Source: Pseudomonadota bacterium (lineage in GTDB: Bacteria; Myxococcota_A; UBA796; UBA9615). Taken from it: a stretch of 64,000 nt of DNA. The stretch covers positions 1 to 64,000 of the forward strand of contig JAAESI010000181.1 in NCBI GenBank assembly GCA_024229515.1, written 5' to 3'. The notes under the pieces are model-generated. The model searched no databases. It saw nothing but the letters and a program-made list of their open reading frames with translations, and was not told the origin of the DNA. Position numbers and translations under genes: made by a program. Positions within the stretch are counted from its first letter, which is position 1; every line of letters starts with the position of its first letter. Shown here in pieces: positions 33,695 to 43,900 of the stretch.

Positions 33695-36600
33695 TCAGAA
33701 GCTGGATCCCAGCTGGGCGTAGAAGGTGCCGGTGGGGAACGCTCCCGAACCCAGGCCCAGACCATAGCCCACGCGTCCGGTGAACAGGCCGCCCCAGCCC
33801 AGCACGATGTCGCCTAGGAGCTCCACGCCGACGGCCGGGCGCGTGGCCGACCAGAAGGCGACGAACCCGTCGGGGCTCCCGCCGTAGCCGGCGTAGTCCT
33901 CGGTGTCGAACACCTGCCCGGCCTCGGCGTAGACGCTCAGCGAGATGCTCCGCAGCCACAGCGGCGCGGTCCAGAAGCCCCGCTCGATGTAGACCAGCGG
34001 GAGTCGGTACTCGACCGAGCCGATGTACAGGTGGTTGCCCCGCATGGATGAGGTCGGGTAGCCGCGCAGCGCGTAGTAGCGATCGGGGAGGCTGACGTAG
34101 GGGTTGTCGCCGTAGGCGCCGCCGATGCGGAAGGTCCGCTGGGGGATGTCGGTGCCGACCGTTGCCCCGGCCACGAGTCGCAGGGCGAGCACGTGGTTCT
34201 TGCCCCACGGCAGGGTGACGTACTGCCGCCCCTCGAGGGTGGCGATGGCGCGGTGCAGCTGCTGCCGGGTGCCGTCGGGCTGGACCCGGTAGGCCCCCAG
34301 GTACGAGCTCTCCACGTCGATCGAGACCGACAGCAGGCTGCTGTCCTCGGGTGAGATGCTGGCGGGGTAGCGGCGGAAGTCGCCGAAGGACCAGCCCACG
34401 ACGATGCCGGAGAAGCTGCCCTGGGCCGGCAGCATGTTCAGGTCCACGTCGTCGGGCAGGTCCCGGAGCGGCTTGCGGAACTCGAACTTGTAGCGGGCGC
34501 TGAGGTGGTGCCGTCGCTTGAGCGGGATGGCGACGCCGGCGCTCAGCCGGTCGCGGCGCTCGTAGTACCGATCCTGGCCGCGGTAGACGCCCTCGAAGGT
34601 CGTGCCCCCCGGGCCGGTGGGGCCGGGGTTGCGCAGGAGCACCCGACCGTAGTCCAACGCGATGGTGGAGAAGGCGACGCTGAAGCGCGGGTGCAGCGCG
34701 TTGAAGGCGTAGCCGGCGGACCAGCCGATGTACTTGCTGTCGGTCCGGTAGGACAGCGACGCGGCCCAGCTGTGCATCGACAGCGCGTCGGTGCCGCCGG
34801 TCCCCACCCCGCCGACCGCGCCGGTGTCGGTCAGCGCCCCGAACAGGCTGAGGTAGCGCGGCGGCAGCAGCGTGCGGAGCGGGTTGTACCGCTTGACGGT
34901 GCCCAGGGCGGGGTCGATGTCCGGCTCCTCCCGGGGGCCCTCGGGGGCCACCTCGGCGGGCACCGGGGCAGCGTCGACGGGCACGGTGTCGAAGCCGGGG
35001 CGGGCGCGGGCGCGGGCGACTGCGGCGGCCGGCCCATCGCCGAACGGGAGCTCGGGGCCGGGCACGCCCTCCAGCGGGTGTACGGGCGCCAACTGCTGCG
35101 CCGACGGCCCCTGGTCGGGGCCGGGGAGGGAGCGGCCGTCGATGCGCACCGGCTCGAAGCGGCGGGGGTCGAAGGACGCCTCCTCGAGCCGCCAGCCGTC
35201 CTTGCCGTAGCCCATGAAGACGATGTGCCGTCCGTCCGGGGAGATGTCGGGGTGCCGGGCGCCGCCGAGCAGCCGGGTCACGCGCCAGAAGGAGCCGTCG
35301 GCCCATCGGTAGGCGTACAGGTTGGAGACGCCGTCGCGGTCCGACGCGAACACCAGCAGCTCGCCGTCGGGGGACCAGACCGGGTCGACGTCGATCGCGC
35401 GGTCCCAGGTGAGGCTCCGCAGCAGCCCGCCGCTGGCGTCGAACACGTGGATGTCGCGGAAGCCGCCGGGCTTCCACACCGCCGCCGCGAGCCGCTCGCC
35501 GGCGGGGTCCCACGCGGGGCCGGCGAACTGGGAGCCGTCCTCGGCCGCGGTCAGCGGGGTCATGGTGGCGATGTCGCCGGCTCCGTAGGCGACGTCAGGC
35601 CCCTCCTCCCCCTGGGTGATCCCATCGGGGGCGGTCTCGGCGGCTCCGGCGGGGGCGTCCCCACCCTCCTCGGACTCCTCCTCGGGGGGCAGATCGATCC
35701 GCACCAACTGCGTCTGCCCCCGCCACGTCCGCACCGCGACGAGCCAGCCGTCCGGGTGCGGGGCCGGTCCTCGGAGTCGCGCTCCACGGGTCAGGCGCCG
35801 CCGCTTCTTGGCCTCGGGGTCGTAGCTGTAGAGGTCGCTGTAGCCCTGGTAGCGGTTGGTCTGTCCGGTGCCCGCCCAGTAGACGAGGGTGCCGTCGGGG
35901 CCCCACTGCGGGGTCGCGACTCCGCCCTTGCGCACGCGCTTGTCGGACGATCCGTCGCGGGCCACGAGGCGCAGCGAGGCGCGCTCGGTGGTGGCGCTGT
36001 GCACGTAGAGCACGGAGCTGCCGTCGGGGCTGTAGCGGGGCACGTAGGCGACGCCGGGGGTGCGGCTGGCGAGGATCCGGGTGGGCGTGATGCCCGTCCC
36101 TTCGGATGCGATGCGGTCGGCTTCGACGAGGTAGCCCGCGGCCATCTCGGTCTTCCACTCCTTCCACATGCGCGACAGCGTGAGCCCGAAGGCCTGCTTC
36201 GCGGGGAGGAAGAAGGGGATGACGTAGCGGCCGTGGCGCTGGTGGAAGTCGATCCACGGGTCGGAGCCCTTGCCCACGCGGTCCTCGACCTCGAAGTGGA
36301 AGCGGCCTCCGTAGAGGTAGCGCAGCTGGCCCCGCGGCCACGTCTGACCGTAGCCCTCCGCCTGGTCGATCTTGGGGAGCGTGCCTTCCAGCGCGCCGAC
36401 GCGCATGAGCATGTCGGCGTAGGTGGAGCGTCCGCGGCCGCCGGTGGTGAACCGGGTCTCGGTGTAGACGGCGAAGCCTTCGGTGAGCCACCGGGGCATG
36501 ACCGCGTTGGGCACGATGAGCCGGCCGAGCACGTAGCGGACGACCCGCGGGAGCCCTCCGATCATGTCGATCTGGAGGATGTGGGCGTACTCGTGGACGA

Positions 36601-36970
36601 AGATCGACCACAGCCAGTGCTCGTAGTTGTCCAGCGACGTGTCGGGGTTCGGTTGGACCGCGTACAGCACGATGGTGTTGTTGGGCACGGTCAGCGCGTA
36701 GCCGTTGGCTCCGTCGGTGGGGTCGACGATGACGACCTGGGTGCGGCCGAACGGCTTCCACTTCATCCACGGCGACAGCAGCTCGTGGACCTCCTCCACC
36801 GAGTGGGCCAGCTCGACGGCGAGTGGGGTCTCGCCCTGGTGGAAGTGGATGGCGAAGTGCTCAGTGTAGAGCGTGTTCCACTTGTAGGCGGGGTCCCAGC
36901 GGGCCGCGTCGGCGGTCTGGGGGGCGAACAGCAGCAGCGCCACCAGCGCCAGCAGGATGCGTCGAGGCAG
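33695..36970 (-). CDS. Metalloprotease-like / PD40 propeller / outer-membrane barrel fusion
   Basis: A fusion of about 1091 residues. After a signal peptide (ILLALVALLLFAPQTADA) comes a peptidase-MA-like gluzincin domain with HEYAH at about 126-130 and WLTEGFAVYTE (Glu about 164). Then TolB/PD40 propeller blades follow (PRYSPDGSSVLYV, PVWSPDGELLVFASD, PDISPDGRHIVFMG), and last an Omp85/BamA-like barrel ending QLGSSF, with RGYPTSSMRGNHLYIGSVEYR typical of such barrels. It is probably an outer-membrane-anchored protease or assembly factor. No ATG/GTG/TTG precedes the signal peptide; CTG 36970 or ATT 36979 (next to the upstream TAG) are candidates, while GTG 36943 would cut into the signal. It lies directly behind a lipoprotein gene. 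Confidence 0.83.
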   Translation of the reverse strand: MPRRILLALVALLLFAPQTADAARWDPAYKWNTLYTEHFAIHFHQGETPLAVELAHSVEEVHELLSPWMKWKPFGRTQVVIVDPTDGANGYALTVPNNTIVLYAVQPNPDTSLDNYEHWLWSIFVHEYAHILQIDMIGGLPRVVRYVLGRLIVPNAVMPRWLTEGFAVYTETRFTTGGRGRSTYADMLMRVGALEGTLPKIDQAEGYGQTWPRGQLRYLYGGRFHFEVEDRVGKGSDPWIDFHQRHGRYVIPFFLPAKQAFGLTLSRMWKEWKTEMAAGYLVEADRIASEGTGITPTRILASRTPGVAYVPRYSPDGSSVLYVHSATTERASLRLVARDGSSDKRVRKGGVATPQWGPDGTLVYWAGTGQTNRYQGYSDLYSYDPEAKKRRRLTRGARLRGPAPHPDGWLVAVRTWRGQTQLVRIDLPPEEESEEGGDAPAGAAETAPDGITQGEEGPDVAYGAGDIATMTPLTAAEDGSQFAGPAWDPAGERLAAAVWKPGGFRDIHVFDASGGLLRSLTWDRAIDVDPVWSPDGELLVFASDRDGVSNLYAYRWADGSFWRVTRLLGGARHPDISPDGRHIVFMGYGKDGWRLEEASFDPRRFEPVRIDGRSLPGPDQGPSAQQLAPVHPLEGVPGPELPFGDGPAAAVARARARPGFDTVPVDAAPVPAEVAPEGPREEPDIDPALGTVKRYNPLRTLLPPRYLSLFGALTDTGAVGGVGTGGTDALSMHSWAASLSYRTDSKYIGWSAGYAFNALHPRFSVAFSTIALDYGRVLLRNPGPTGPGGTTFEGVYRGQDRYYERRDRLSAGVAIPLKRRHHLSARYKFEFRKPLRDLPDDVDLNMLPAQGSFSGIVVGWSFGDFRRYPASISPEDSSLLSVSIDVESSYLGAYRVQPDGTRQQLHRAIATLEGRQYVTLPWGKNHVLALRLVAGATVGTDIPQRTFRIGGAYGDNPYVSLPDRYYALRGYPTSSMRGNHLYIGSVEYRLPLVYIERGFWTAPLWLRSISLSVYAEAGQVFDTEDYAGYGGSPDGFVAFWSATRPAVGVELLGDIVLGWGGLFTGRVGYGLGLGSGAFPTGTFYAQLGSSF

Positions 36971-36974
36971 GGGG

Positions 36975-37529
36975 CTAATCCTCGAGGGAGACGAACAGGT
37001 CGGTGGACTCGGCGAGGTCGAACTCGGCCTGCTCGCAGACGGGCTCGACGACGATGGCTCCGTTGCCGTTGTCGACGGTTCCGCTGACGTCGGGCGGATC
37101 GACCACCAGACCATCCCAGTCCTGAACTGTGTCATCGCGACACACGGTGACGCGAATCGGCTCGTCGAGCGCGGTGCGTCGGATGCACTGGCCCTCGTAC
37201 CCGTTGCTGAGGTACCAGGCGTTCCCCCCGTCGAACCCGACATCCGTCGTGTCGCCCGGCAGCAGCGCGAAGGCCGACGAGATCATCGGCGCCCTCGAGG
37301 CGCAGCCGGCGCCCGTCACGGCGCCGCACACCGGCGCGCACAGTTCGTACTGGCTGAACGTCACCAGCGCCTCGCCGTCGCTGCGCATCTCGGAGATGGA
37401 GACCATCCGCCCGGTGCCGACGTCGATGTAGGTGGGTTCGGTGCCGTCGTTGGACAGCGTGACCGTGAACGCGGGGGCGGAGCAGGCGGTCAGCAGGGGG
37501 AGCAGCAGCAGCAGCGCGGATCGGGCCAT
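36975..37529 (-). CDS. Small cysteine-containing lipoprotein
   Basis: A 184-residue lipoprotein: signal MARSALLLLLPLLTAC with lipobox LTAC (Cys16). The mature part is beta-rich, with six or more cysteines (CAPVCGAVTGAGC, GQCIRR, VTVCRDD, PVCEQAE) likely forming disulfides. No family recognised. It immediately precedes the metalloprotease-barrel fusion, whose coding frame begins at or within a few bases of this gene's stop, so the two are probably coupled. The surface/periplasmic disulfides fit with the VKOR-DsbA system in the window. Confidence 0.75.
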   Translation of the reverse strand: MARSALLLLLPLLTACSAPAFTVTLSNDGTEPTYIDVGTGRMVSISEMRSDGEALVTFSQYELCAPVCGAVTGAGCASRAPMISSAFALLPGDTTDVGFDGGNAWYLSNGYEGQCIRRTALDEPIRVTVCRDDTVQDWDGLVVDPPDVSGTVDNGNGAIVVEPVCEQAEFDLAESTDLFVSLED

Positions 37530-37539
37530 GCCCCGAAGT

Positions 37540-38040
37540 CTACTTGCCGAAATAGTAATGCACCCCGACAGAAGCGGCGGTGCCCGACGTCGTGCCGATC
37601 TCGAACACGCCCGGGGCGACGTCCAGGTTCACGCCGAACTCCGCGGAGAAGCCCAGCCGCTCCAGCCCGAACATGAAGAACTCGGCCCCGATCACCGCCT
37701 GCACCCGGGCGGCGGCGGTGGCGGTGGAGAAGCGCACGTAGCCGCCACCGATGGCGCCGTAGACGTTCAGGTTGTCCTCCGCGACGAACGGGAGGAGCAC
37801 GCGGCCGCCGGCGAAGAAGGTCTCCAGCGACGTCGTCGTGAGCGAGAAGCCGACCAGCCCCTGGAGCTGGACGTTGACCGTCTCCTTGGCGGTGGGGAGC
37901 CCCACCTTGACCGACAGAGAGCTGACCGCGCTGAAGTTGTTGTTGAACCCGATCCCGACCTTCTTGCGCAGGTCCTTGGCGGAGGCCAGGGACGGCAGCA
38001 ACAACGAGCAGAGGGCAACGATCAGCAGGGCTCTTCGCAT
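37540..38040 (-). CDS. Small outer-membrane beta-barrel protein
   Basis: A 166-residue protein with a signal peptide (MRRALLIVALCSLLLPSLASA) and about 145 mature residues of alternating hydrophobic strands: KVGIGFNNNFSAVSSLSV, LQGLVGFSLT, VYGAIGGGYVRFS and the terminal SVGVHYYFGK. This resembles an eight-stranded OmpA/OmpX-like barrel. The ATG at 38040 was preferred because it starts the signal peptide; the frame upstream overlaps the divergent pseudogene promoter. It probably leads the minus-strand group 38040-32132 (four genes). Confidence 0.8.
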   Translation of the reverse strand: MRRALLIVALCSLLLPSLASAKDLRKKVGIGFNNNFSAVSSLSVKVGLPTAKETVNVQLQGLVGFSLTTTSLETFFAGGRVLLPFVAEDNLNVYGAIGGGYVRFSTATAAARVQAVIGAEFFMFGLERLGFSAEFGVNLDVAPGVFEIGTTSGTAASVGVHYYFGK

Positions 38041-38099
38041 GAGCGCGAAAGCTACCAGGGACCGCAGTCGCGGGCTACGGGCGGCGGTACCATCACGCC

Positions 38100-40148
38100 G
38101 TGCCGCTGCCCCCACCCATCCCCCTGGACTCCTTCGATCTGCGGAACTTGATCGGTGAAGGAGGCATGGGCCAGGTCTGGCAGGCGCGCCACCGCGACTC
38201 CGGCACCCCGGTCGCGGTCAAGCTGATCAAGCGGGACGCGTTCGTCGATCGGCACGCCCTGGAGCAGTTCCAGCAGGAGGTTCGCGCGGTCGCCCGCCTG
38301 AACCACCCCGCCATCGTCCTGGTCTACGACCACGGCGTCGCCGGCGCCGCGACCGAGGCCGCCTCGCGCGGATCCATCGCCGCCGGGAGCCCCTACCTGG
38401 CGATGGAGCTGTCCACCGGCGGCACCCTCAACCAGAGACTGCCTCGCTCCTGACCGGAGGTTGCGGGGGTCGTCCGGAGCTTGCTCGACGCCCTCGCCCA
38501 CGCGCACGCTCGCGGCGTGGTGCATCGGGACATCAAGCTCTCCAACATCCTCCTGTCCGGCCCCGGGGATGCCCGCCCGGGCCTGAAGCTCAGCGACTTC
38601 GGCGCCGCTCACGACCTCGAGATCGACGAGTCCATGCCCGAGGAGGTGCTGATGGTGGGCACCGCCTACTACACGCCCCCCGAGCAGCAAGTTCCCCAAG
38701 CGGGCCCGGGTCGGGCTGGAACTGGCCGCCTGCCTGGGCCGGGAGGTCGATGACGCGGAGTGGACGGAGGCCTGCCAGCGGAAGGGGATCCGGGTGCCCA
38801 CGCGGCTGCGCGACGCCCTCGTCGAGCGGAATTTCGCCGTGCGGACCGAGCACGGCTGGAGCTTCGCCCACGGCCTCATCCAGGAGAGCATCGAGCGCAG
38901 CGCCGCCGAGGCGGGCCGCCTGGAGAGCCACCACACGATCTGCGTGGAGGTGCTGCGTCACTCCCACGCTCCGCCGGGGCGCCTGGGCCGCCACCTGCTC
39001 GCCGCCGGCCGCACCGTCGAGGGAGTCGATGCCCTGCTCGCCGCCGCCGACCGGGCCTGGGAGGCGGACGACTACCTCGCCGCGGGCCAGCTGCTGGGGC
39101 AGCGGGAGCGGGTGCTGGAGCGGATCGAACATCCCCGTGAGGACGCCCGCTGGGGGCTCGGCTGGGAGCGTCGCGCGCTGGTGCGGTGGCGGATGGGCGA
39201 CCTCGTCGGCGGGCTGACGCTCGCGGAGCGCGCCTCCGACGCTGCCGAGGTGCACGACTGGCCCGACGTGGCCGCCCGGGCGCTGGACGTGCAGGCGCGC
39301 ATGACCCGCTACCAGGGCCGGTTGGACGAGGCCCTCGCGCTGGCGGAGCGGGCGCTGGCGTTGGCGCGCGACCATGGCGAGGGGCGGCTGATCGCGCGGA
39401 CGGAGCGGGTGCTGGCGCGGGTGCTCACCGATCGCGGCCGGTTCGACGAAGCCCGGGCGCTGGCGTCGTCGGCGCGGTCGGCCTTCGAGTCGATGTTCCA
39501 CGTCGCCGGCGTGATCGACTGCGAGCGCACGATGTACAGCATCGCCCGCCAGACCGGCGATCTGCCCGAGGCGCGCCGCATCGCCACCGAGTTGCGGGGC
39601 ATCCAGGAGCTGCGCGGCCACCGCTGGGGGCTCGCCCACGCATGGAGTGCCTGGGCGAAGTCGAGCGCTATTCGGGGAACCTGGATGCGGCCGAAGAGCA
39701 CTACCGCGAGGCGGACGCGATGTTCCGCGCCGTCAACGAGATGGACCCCCGAGCCCATGCCGGCTCGTTGAACCTGGGGATGCTGCTGATGGCGCAGGGG
39801 CGCCCGGCGGAGGCCCGGGGCATCGTCGAGGACGCCGTCGCGGTGTTCGAACGGCACCAGAGCCGCGCGCTGCTGGGGCTCGGCCGCTGCGTGCTGTCCG
39901 GCTGCCTGGCCGCGCTCGATGACTGGGACGGCTTCCACCGGGAGCTCGAGGCGGGGGCCCAGATCCTGGACGCCATCGGCTTCGCGGACGTCGACATCGC
40001 GCTGGTCGCGCAGGACGCCGGGGAGGCGGCGCGGGCGGCAGTCCAGGACCTGCTCGCGGACCGTGCCTTCCGGCAGGCAGGGGACTGGTTCGAGCAGCTG
40101 GGAAGGACCGACGAAGCGGCCGCGGCGAGGGCGCGGGCGACGGGCTGA
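38100..40148 (+). pseudogene. Decayed Ser/Thr kinase-TPR regulator
   Basis: Pieces of one large signalling protein. 38100-38450: kinase N-lobe (GEGGMGQVWQA, VAVKLIK). A TGA at 38451-38453 interrupts the frame where a Trp codon is expected (TGA for TGG). The same frame then continues to about 38690 with HRDIKLSN, DFGAAH and YYTPPEQ. There a deletion removes the rest of the kinase and probably an AAA-type ATPase region, and the frame jumps to FPKRARVGLELAACLG. The TPR-rich part runs to about 39650, where loss of one C (GCC for GCCC) shifts the frame again; it ends at 40148. Three independent lesions make it non-functional. Start GTG 38100, with a TACCAT -10 box at 38088-38093 (leaderless). Confidence 0.85.
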
Positions 40149-40227
40149 GGCCCGCTTGTCAGTCGGTGTCAGCCGGGGGCGGGCCGGTTTCACCCGATGG
40201 TGTCTCCGTACCAGCAAGGAGACCCCC

Positions 40228-40881
40228 ATGACCCGCATCGTTCTTGTTCTCGCGTCGCTTCTGGCCTCGCTTCCCGTCATCGCCTCGGCCCAGTTGGACC
40301 CCGAGTCCGACGGCGTCGCTGAGGGCCTGGACCTGGCCGACCAGGAGGGGGACGTCGCCATCGCGATGCGGCCGCTGGGCGGCTTCGCGACCAGCCCGAT
40401 GGGGTTCTTCGACGTCTTCGTCGACAGCATCTGGATCGACGACACCGGCGCGGGCGTGGCCGATGACGGCCCGACCGCACCCCTGCAAGGCCTCGTGACC
40501 AACCCGCTCGGCCTCACCGAGGTCGTCATCGGCTCGGCGGTCCACCCCGACGAGCCGCTCGATCCGACCGATCCGCTGGGTGGGCTGGTGACCTCCCCGC
40601 TGGGCGTGGTGAACGTCGAGATTCTCCTCGAGGCCCCCGGGGGCGCCGAGGATGAGCCGGAGCACGATCTGATCGTGGTGGGCGGCCCCCAGGACCAGAC
40701 GCTCTACCTGCTGGGCGGGGCCTGCGGCGACGACGCTGTCATCTGCTACGCCGGCCGGGTCGTGGTGGCATCCGCGGCGCGCCTCGAGGAGGTGCATGTC
40801 GACGGCACCATCGTCATCCAGACCACGGTCACGTTGCCCGCTCCCCCGCTGCCCCCGAACCCTCCGTTCCCGGCTCCTTAG
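40228..40881 (+). CDS. Secreted protein with PLxGLVTSPLG repeats
   Basis: A 217-residue protein with signal peptide (about 1-21, ends VIASA). The mature part contains three imperfect copies of an about 18-residue unit: residues 49-66 (RPLGGFATSPMGFFDVFV), 85-102 (PLQGLVTNPLGLTEVVIG) and 116-133 (PLGGLVTSPLGVVNVEIL). The C-terminal part has two cysteines and a Pro-rich tail (LPAPPLPPNPPFPAP). No known family recognised. AAGGAG lies at 40216-40221, well placed for the ATG at 40228. It stands between the kinase pseudogene and dnaE and has its own hairpin after the stop. Confidence 0.78.
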   Translation: MTRIVLVLASLLASLPVIASAQLDPESDGVAEGLDLADQEGDVAIAMRPLGGFATSPMGFFDVFVDSIWIDDTGAGVADDGPTAPLQGLVTNPLGLTEVVIGSAVHPDEPLDPTDPLGGLVTSPLGVVNVEILLEAPGGAEDEPEHDLIVVGGPQDQTLYLLGGACGDDAVICYAGRVVVASAARLEEVHVDGTIVIQTTVTLPAPPLPPNPPFPAP

Positions 40882-40899
40882 AGGGACGCTCGGGCGGCA

Positions 40900-40918
40900 C
40901 TTCCGAGACCCTCGGAAG
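40900..40918 (+). terminator. Hairpin after the secreted repeat protein gene
   Basis: CTTCCGAG (40900-40907), ACC loop, CTCGGAAG (40911-40918): a perfect 8-bp stem 19 bases after the stop codon at 40881 and before the dnaE promoter. No T-run follows, so termination strength is uncertain; in a GC-rich genome it may still act as a terminator or 3' stabiliser. Confidence 0.5.
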
Positions 40919-40941
40919 AGCTACACCGACGGGCGGTCCGC

Positions 40942-40950
40942 TGGTACGCT
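40942..40950 (+). promoter_or_regulatory. Candidate extended -10 promoter of dnaE
   Basis: TG (40942-40943) one base before TACGCT (40945-40950), an extended -10 pattern about 45 bases upstream of the dnaE ATG and downstream of the hairpin. No convincing -35. It matches the TGGTANNNT pattern before smpB and the 54065 gene. Confidence 0.35.
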
Positions 40951-40994
40951 CCGGCGGCTCGCGCACCCCCCCTTCGTTCCCCGGAATCGCCCGC

Positions 40995-43900
40995 ATGACT
41001 GACGTCGCCGGAAGGCCGTTCGTCCACCTCCACGTCAAGTCCCAGTACACGCTTCTGGGCGCCCTCGGCACACCGGATGCGTACGCGTCTCGGGCGGCCG
41101 AACTGGGCATGACCCACCTCGCGCTCACCGACGAGATGAACCTCTTCGGCGCGGTGGAGTTCTACAAGGCCTGCCAGGGCCACGACATCAAGCCGATCAT
41201 CGGCGCCGAACTGATCGTCGCGCCGAACGGGCGGGGCACGCCCAACAAGCCGCGGGAGAACTTCCGGCTGGTCGCGCTGGTGAAGAACCAGACCGGCTAC
41301 GTCGCGCTGAACCACCTCGTGTCGGAGGGCTACTTCAGCGGCCGCCACTACGTGCCTCGGATCGACAAGGAGCTGCTGACCGAGCAACGGGACCGGATGC
41401 GCGAGGGCGTGATCCTGATGTCGGGCGATCTCCGGGGCGAGATCCCGCGCCTGCTCGCGTCCAACAAGATGGACGAGGCCGCCGACGCGGCGCGCTTCTA
41501 CGAGGACATCGTCGGCGCGGGGAACTTCTACCTGGAGCTCATGGATCTGGGCTGGGGCGCCGTCGCCGGGGGCATGGGCGGCGAAGCGGACCAGCGCTCG
41601 ATCAACGACAAGCTGATCGCGCTGAGCCAGGCCACGGGCATCCCCACGGTGGTGACCAACAACGCGCACTACCCCAGCCAGGACCGGGCGTTCCACCTGG
41701 AGGTCGCGCAGTGCCTCCAGATGACGAACACGCTCAAGGACGAGTTCCGCTTCCGGTTCCCCTCGGACCAGTTCTTCCTCAAGGACGCGGAGCTGATGTA
41801 CGCCCTGTTCGAGGGGCAGGAGCAGGCGCTGGAGAACACCACCGCCATCGCCCAGCAGTGCGACTTCCACTTCACGTTCGACGACTACCACTTCCCGGTC
41901 TACCCCCACCTGGAGGGGCGCACGCCGGAGGAGGTGCTGCCGGAGATCGCGTACGCGGGGATGATCGAGCGGTTCGGCGAGGACGTCGGCCAGGAGTACA
42001 AGGACCGGCTCCAGGAGGAGCTGGGGATCATCGACCAGATGGGCTTCGCGGCCTACTTCCTCATCGTCTACGACTTCATCAACTGGGCGAAGAAGAACGG
42101 CATCCCGGTGGGCCCCGGCCGTGGCTCGGGCGCGGGCAGCCTCGTGCTGTACAGCCTGCGGATCACGGACATCGACCCGCTGCCCTACGACCTGCTCTTC
42201 GAGCGGTTCCTGAACCCCGAGCGGATCTCGATGCCGGATGTCGATGTCGACTTCTGCCAGCACCGGCGCGGCGAGGTCATCGACTACGTCAACGAGGCGT
42301 ACGGCGGGGAGACGCAGGTCACGCAGATCATCACGTTCGGGAGGATGCTCGCCAAGGGCGTGCTCCGCGATGTGGGCCGCACGATGGGGTTCAGCTTCAG
42401 CGAGGTGGACCGCGTCGCGAAGCTGGTCCCGGATCAGCTGGGCATCAAGCTGGCCCAGGCGATCGAGCAGGAGCCCAAGCTCAAGCGCGCGATGGAGGAG
42501 GACCCCGGAGTCGACCGGCTGGTGAAGATCGGCCTGGGGCTGGAGGGGACCACCCGCCACGCGTCGGTGCACGCCGCCGGCGTCGTCATCGCGGACACGG
42601 ATCTGCGCAACTACTGCCCGCTGTACAAGGGCTCGGGCGACACCGACCCCGGCGTCACCCACTTCGACATGGGGTGGGCGGAGAAGATCGGGCTGATCAA
42701 GTTCGACTTCCTCGGACTCAAGACGCTGACGCAGATCCAGAACGCCCTCGACATGGCCCGCGAGGCGGGCAAGACCGAGTGGGACTTCTTCAGCTTCAAC
42801 GACGTGCCGTTGGACACCCCGGAGGTCTACGAACTGCTCGCACGGGGCGACACCCTCGGCGTGTTCCAGCTGGAATCCAGCGGCATGCGGGAGCTGCTGC
42901 GGGGGCTGAAGCCGACCGCGTTCGAGGACATCATCTCCGTGGCCGCGCTGTACCGGCCCGGTCCGATGGGCATGGGCATGCACACGGCGTTCGTGGAGCG
43001 GAAGCACGGGCGCGAGCCGGTGACTTACCCGCACCCGAGCCTCCAGCCGATCCTGCAGCCGACCTACGGCGTCATCGTGTTTCAGGAACAGGTGATGCAG
43101 ATCGCCCAGGTGATGGGCGGGTACTCCCTGGGTCAGGCCGACTTGCTGCGTCGCGCGATGGGCAAGAAGAAGAAGTCGGAGATGGACAAGCAGCGCGTGC
43201 TCTTCCTCGAGGGCGCCGCCAAGAACGAGGTTCCGGAGGTGAAGGCCAACGCGGTCTTCGACCTGATGGCCGAGTTCGCGTCCTACGGCTTCAACAAGTC
43301 GCACACCGCAGCCTACGGGCTGATCGCCTACCAGACGGCCTGGATCAAGCACCACATCCCGGCGGAGTTCTTCGCCTCGCTCCTGAGCATCGAATCGAGC
43401 AACACCGACAAGGTGCTGCTGTACATGGACGACGCCCGGAAGCACGACATCGAGGTGCTCCCCCCGGACGTGAACGAGTCGCGGCTCCGGTTCCACGTCG
43501 TCGGCGACAAGGTCCGCTTCGGGCTGACCGCGATCAAGGGCGTCGGGGCTTCGGCCATCGCCGCCATCCTGGAAGCGCGGGAGAAGGTCGGCCGGTTCGA
43601 GTCGCTGGACGGGTTCCTCAACGAGGTCGACCCCAAGCGCGTCAACAAGACCGTGCTGGAGGCGCTGGCCAAGTGCGGCGCCTTCGAGTCGATGGGCTAC
43701 ACCCGGGCCGAGCTGCTGGAGTCGGTGCCGCGCCTGGTCGACTTCATGAAGCGGGCTGCGGAAGACCGCAACTCGGGGCAGGTGGGCCTGTTCGGGGGCG
43801 GTGGCGGCGGGGGCGGTAGCAACGCGGTGAAGCTGAACATCCCGCGGCGGCCGGAGTGGCCGGAGAAGCGTCGGCTGGCGATGGAGAACGAGGCCCTCGG

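Noticed and set aside
38451-38453. Possible selenocysteine or recoded TGA inside the kinase
   Set aside because: The position corresponds to an expected Trp, not a redox Cys, there is no SECIS-like context recognised, and two further lesions downstream show plain gene decay.
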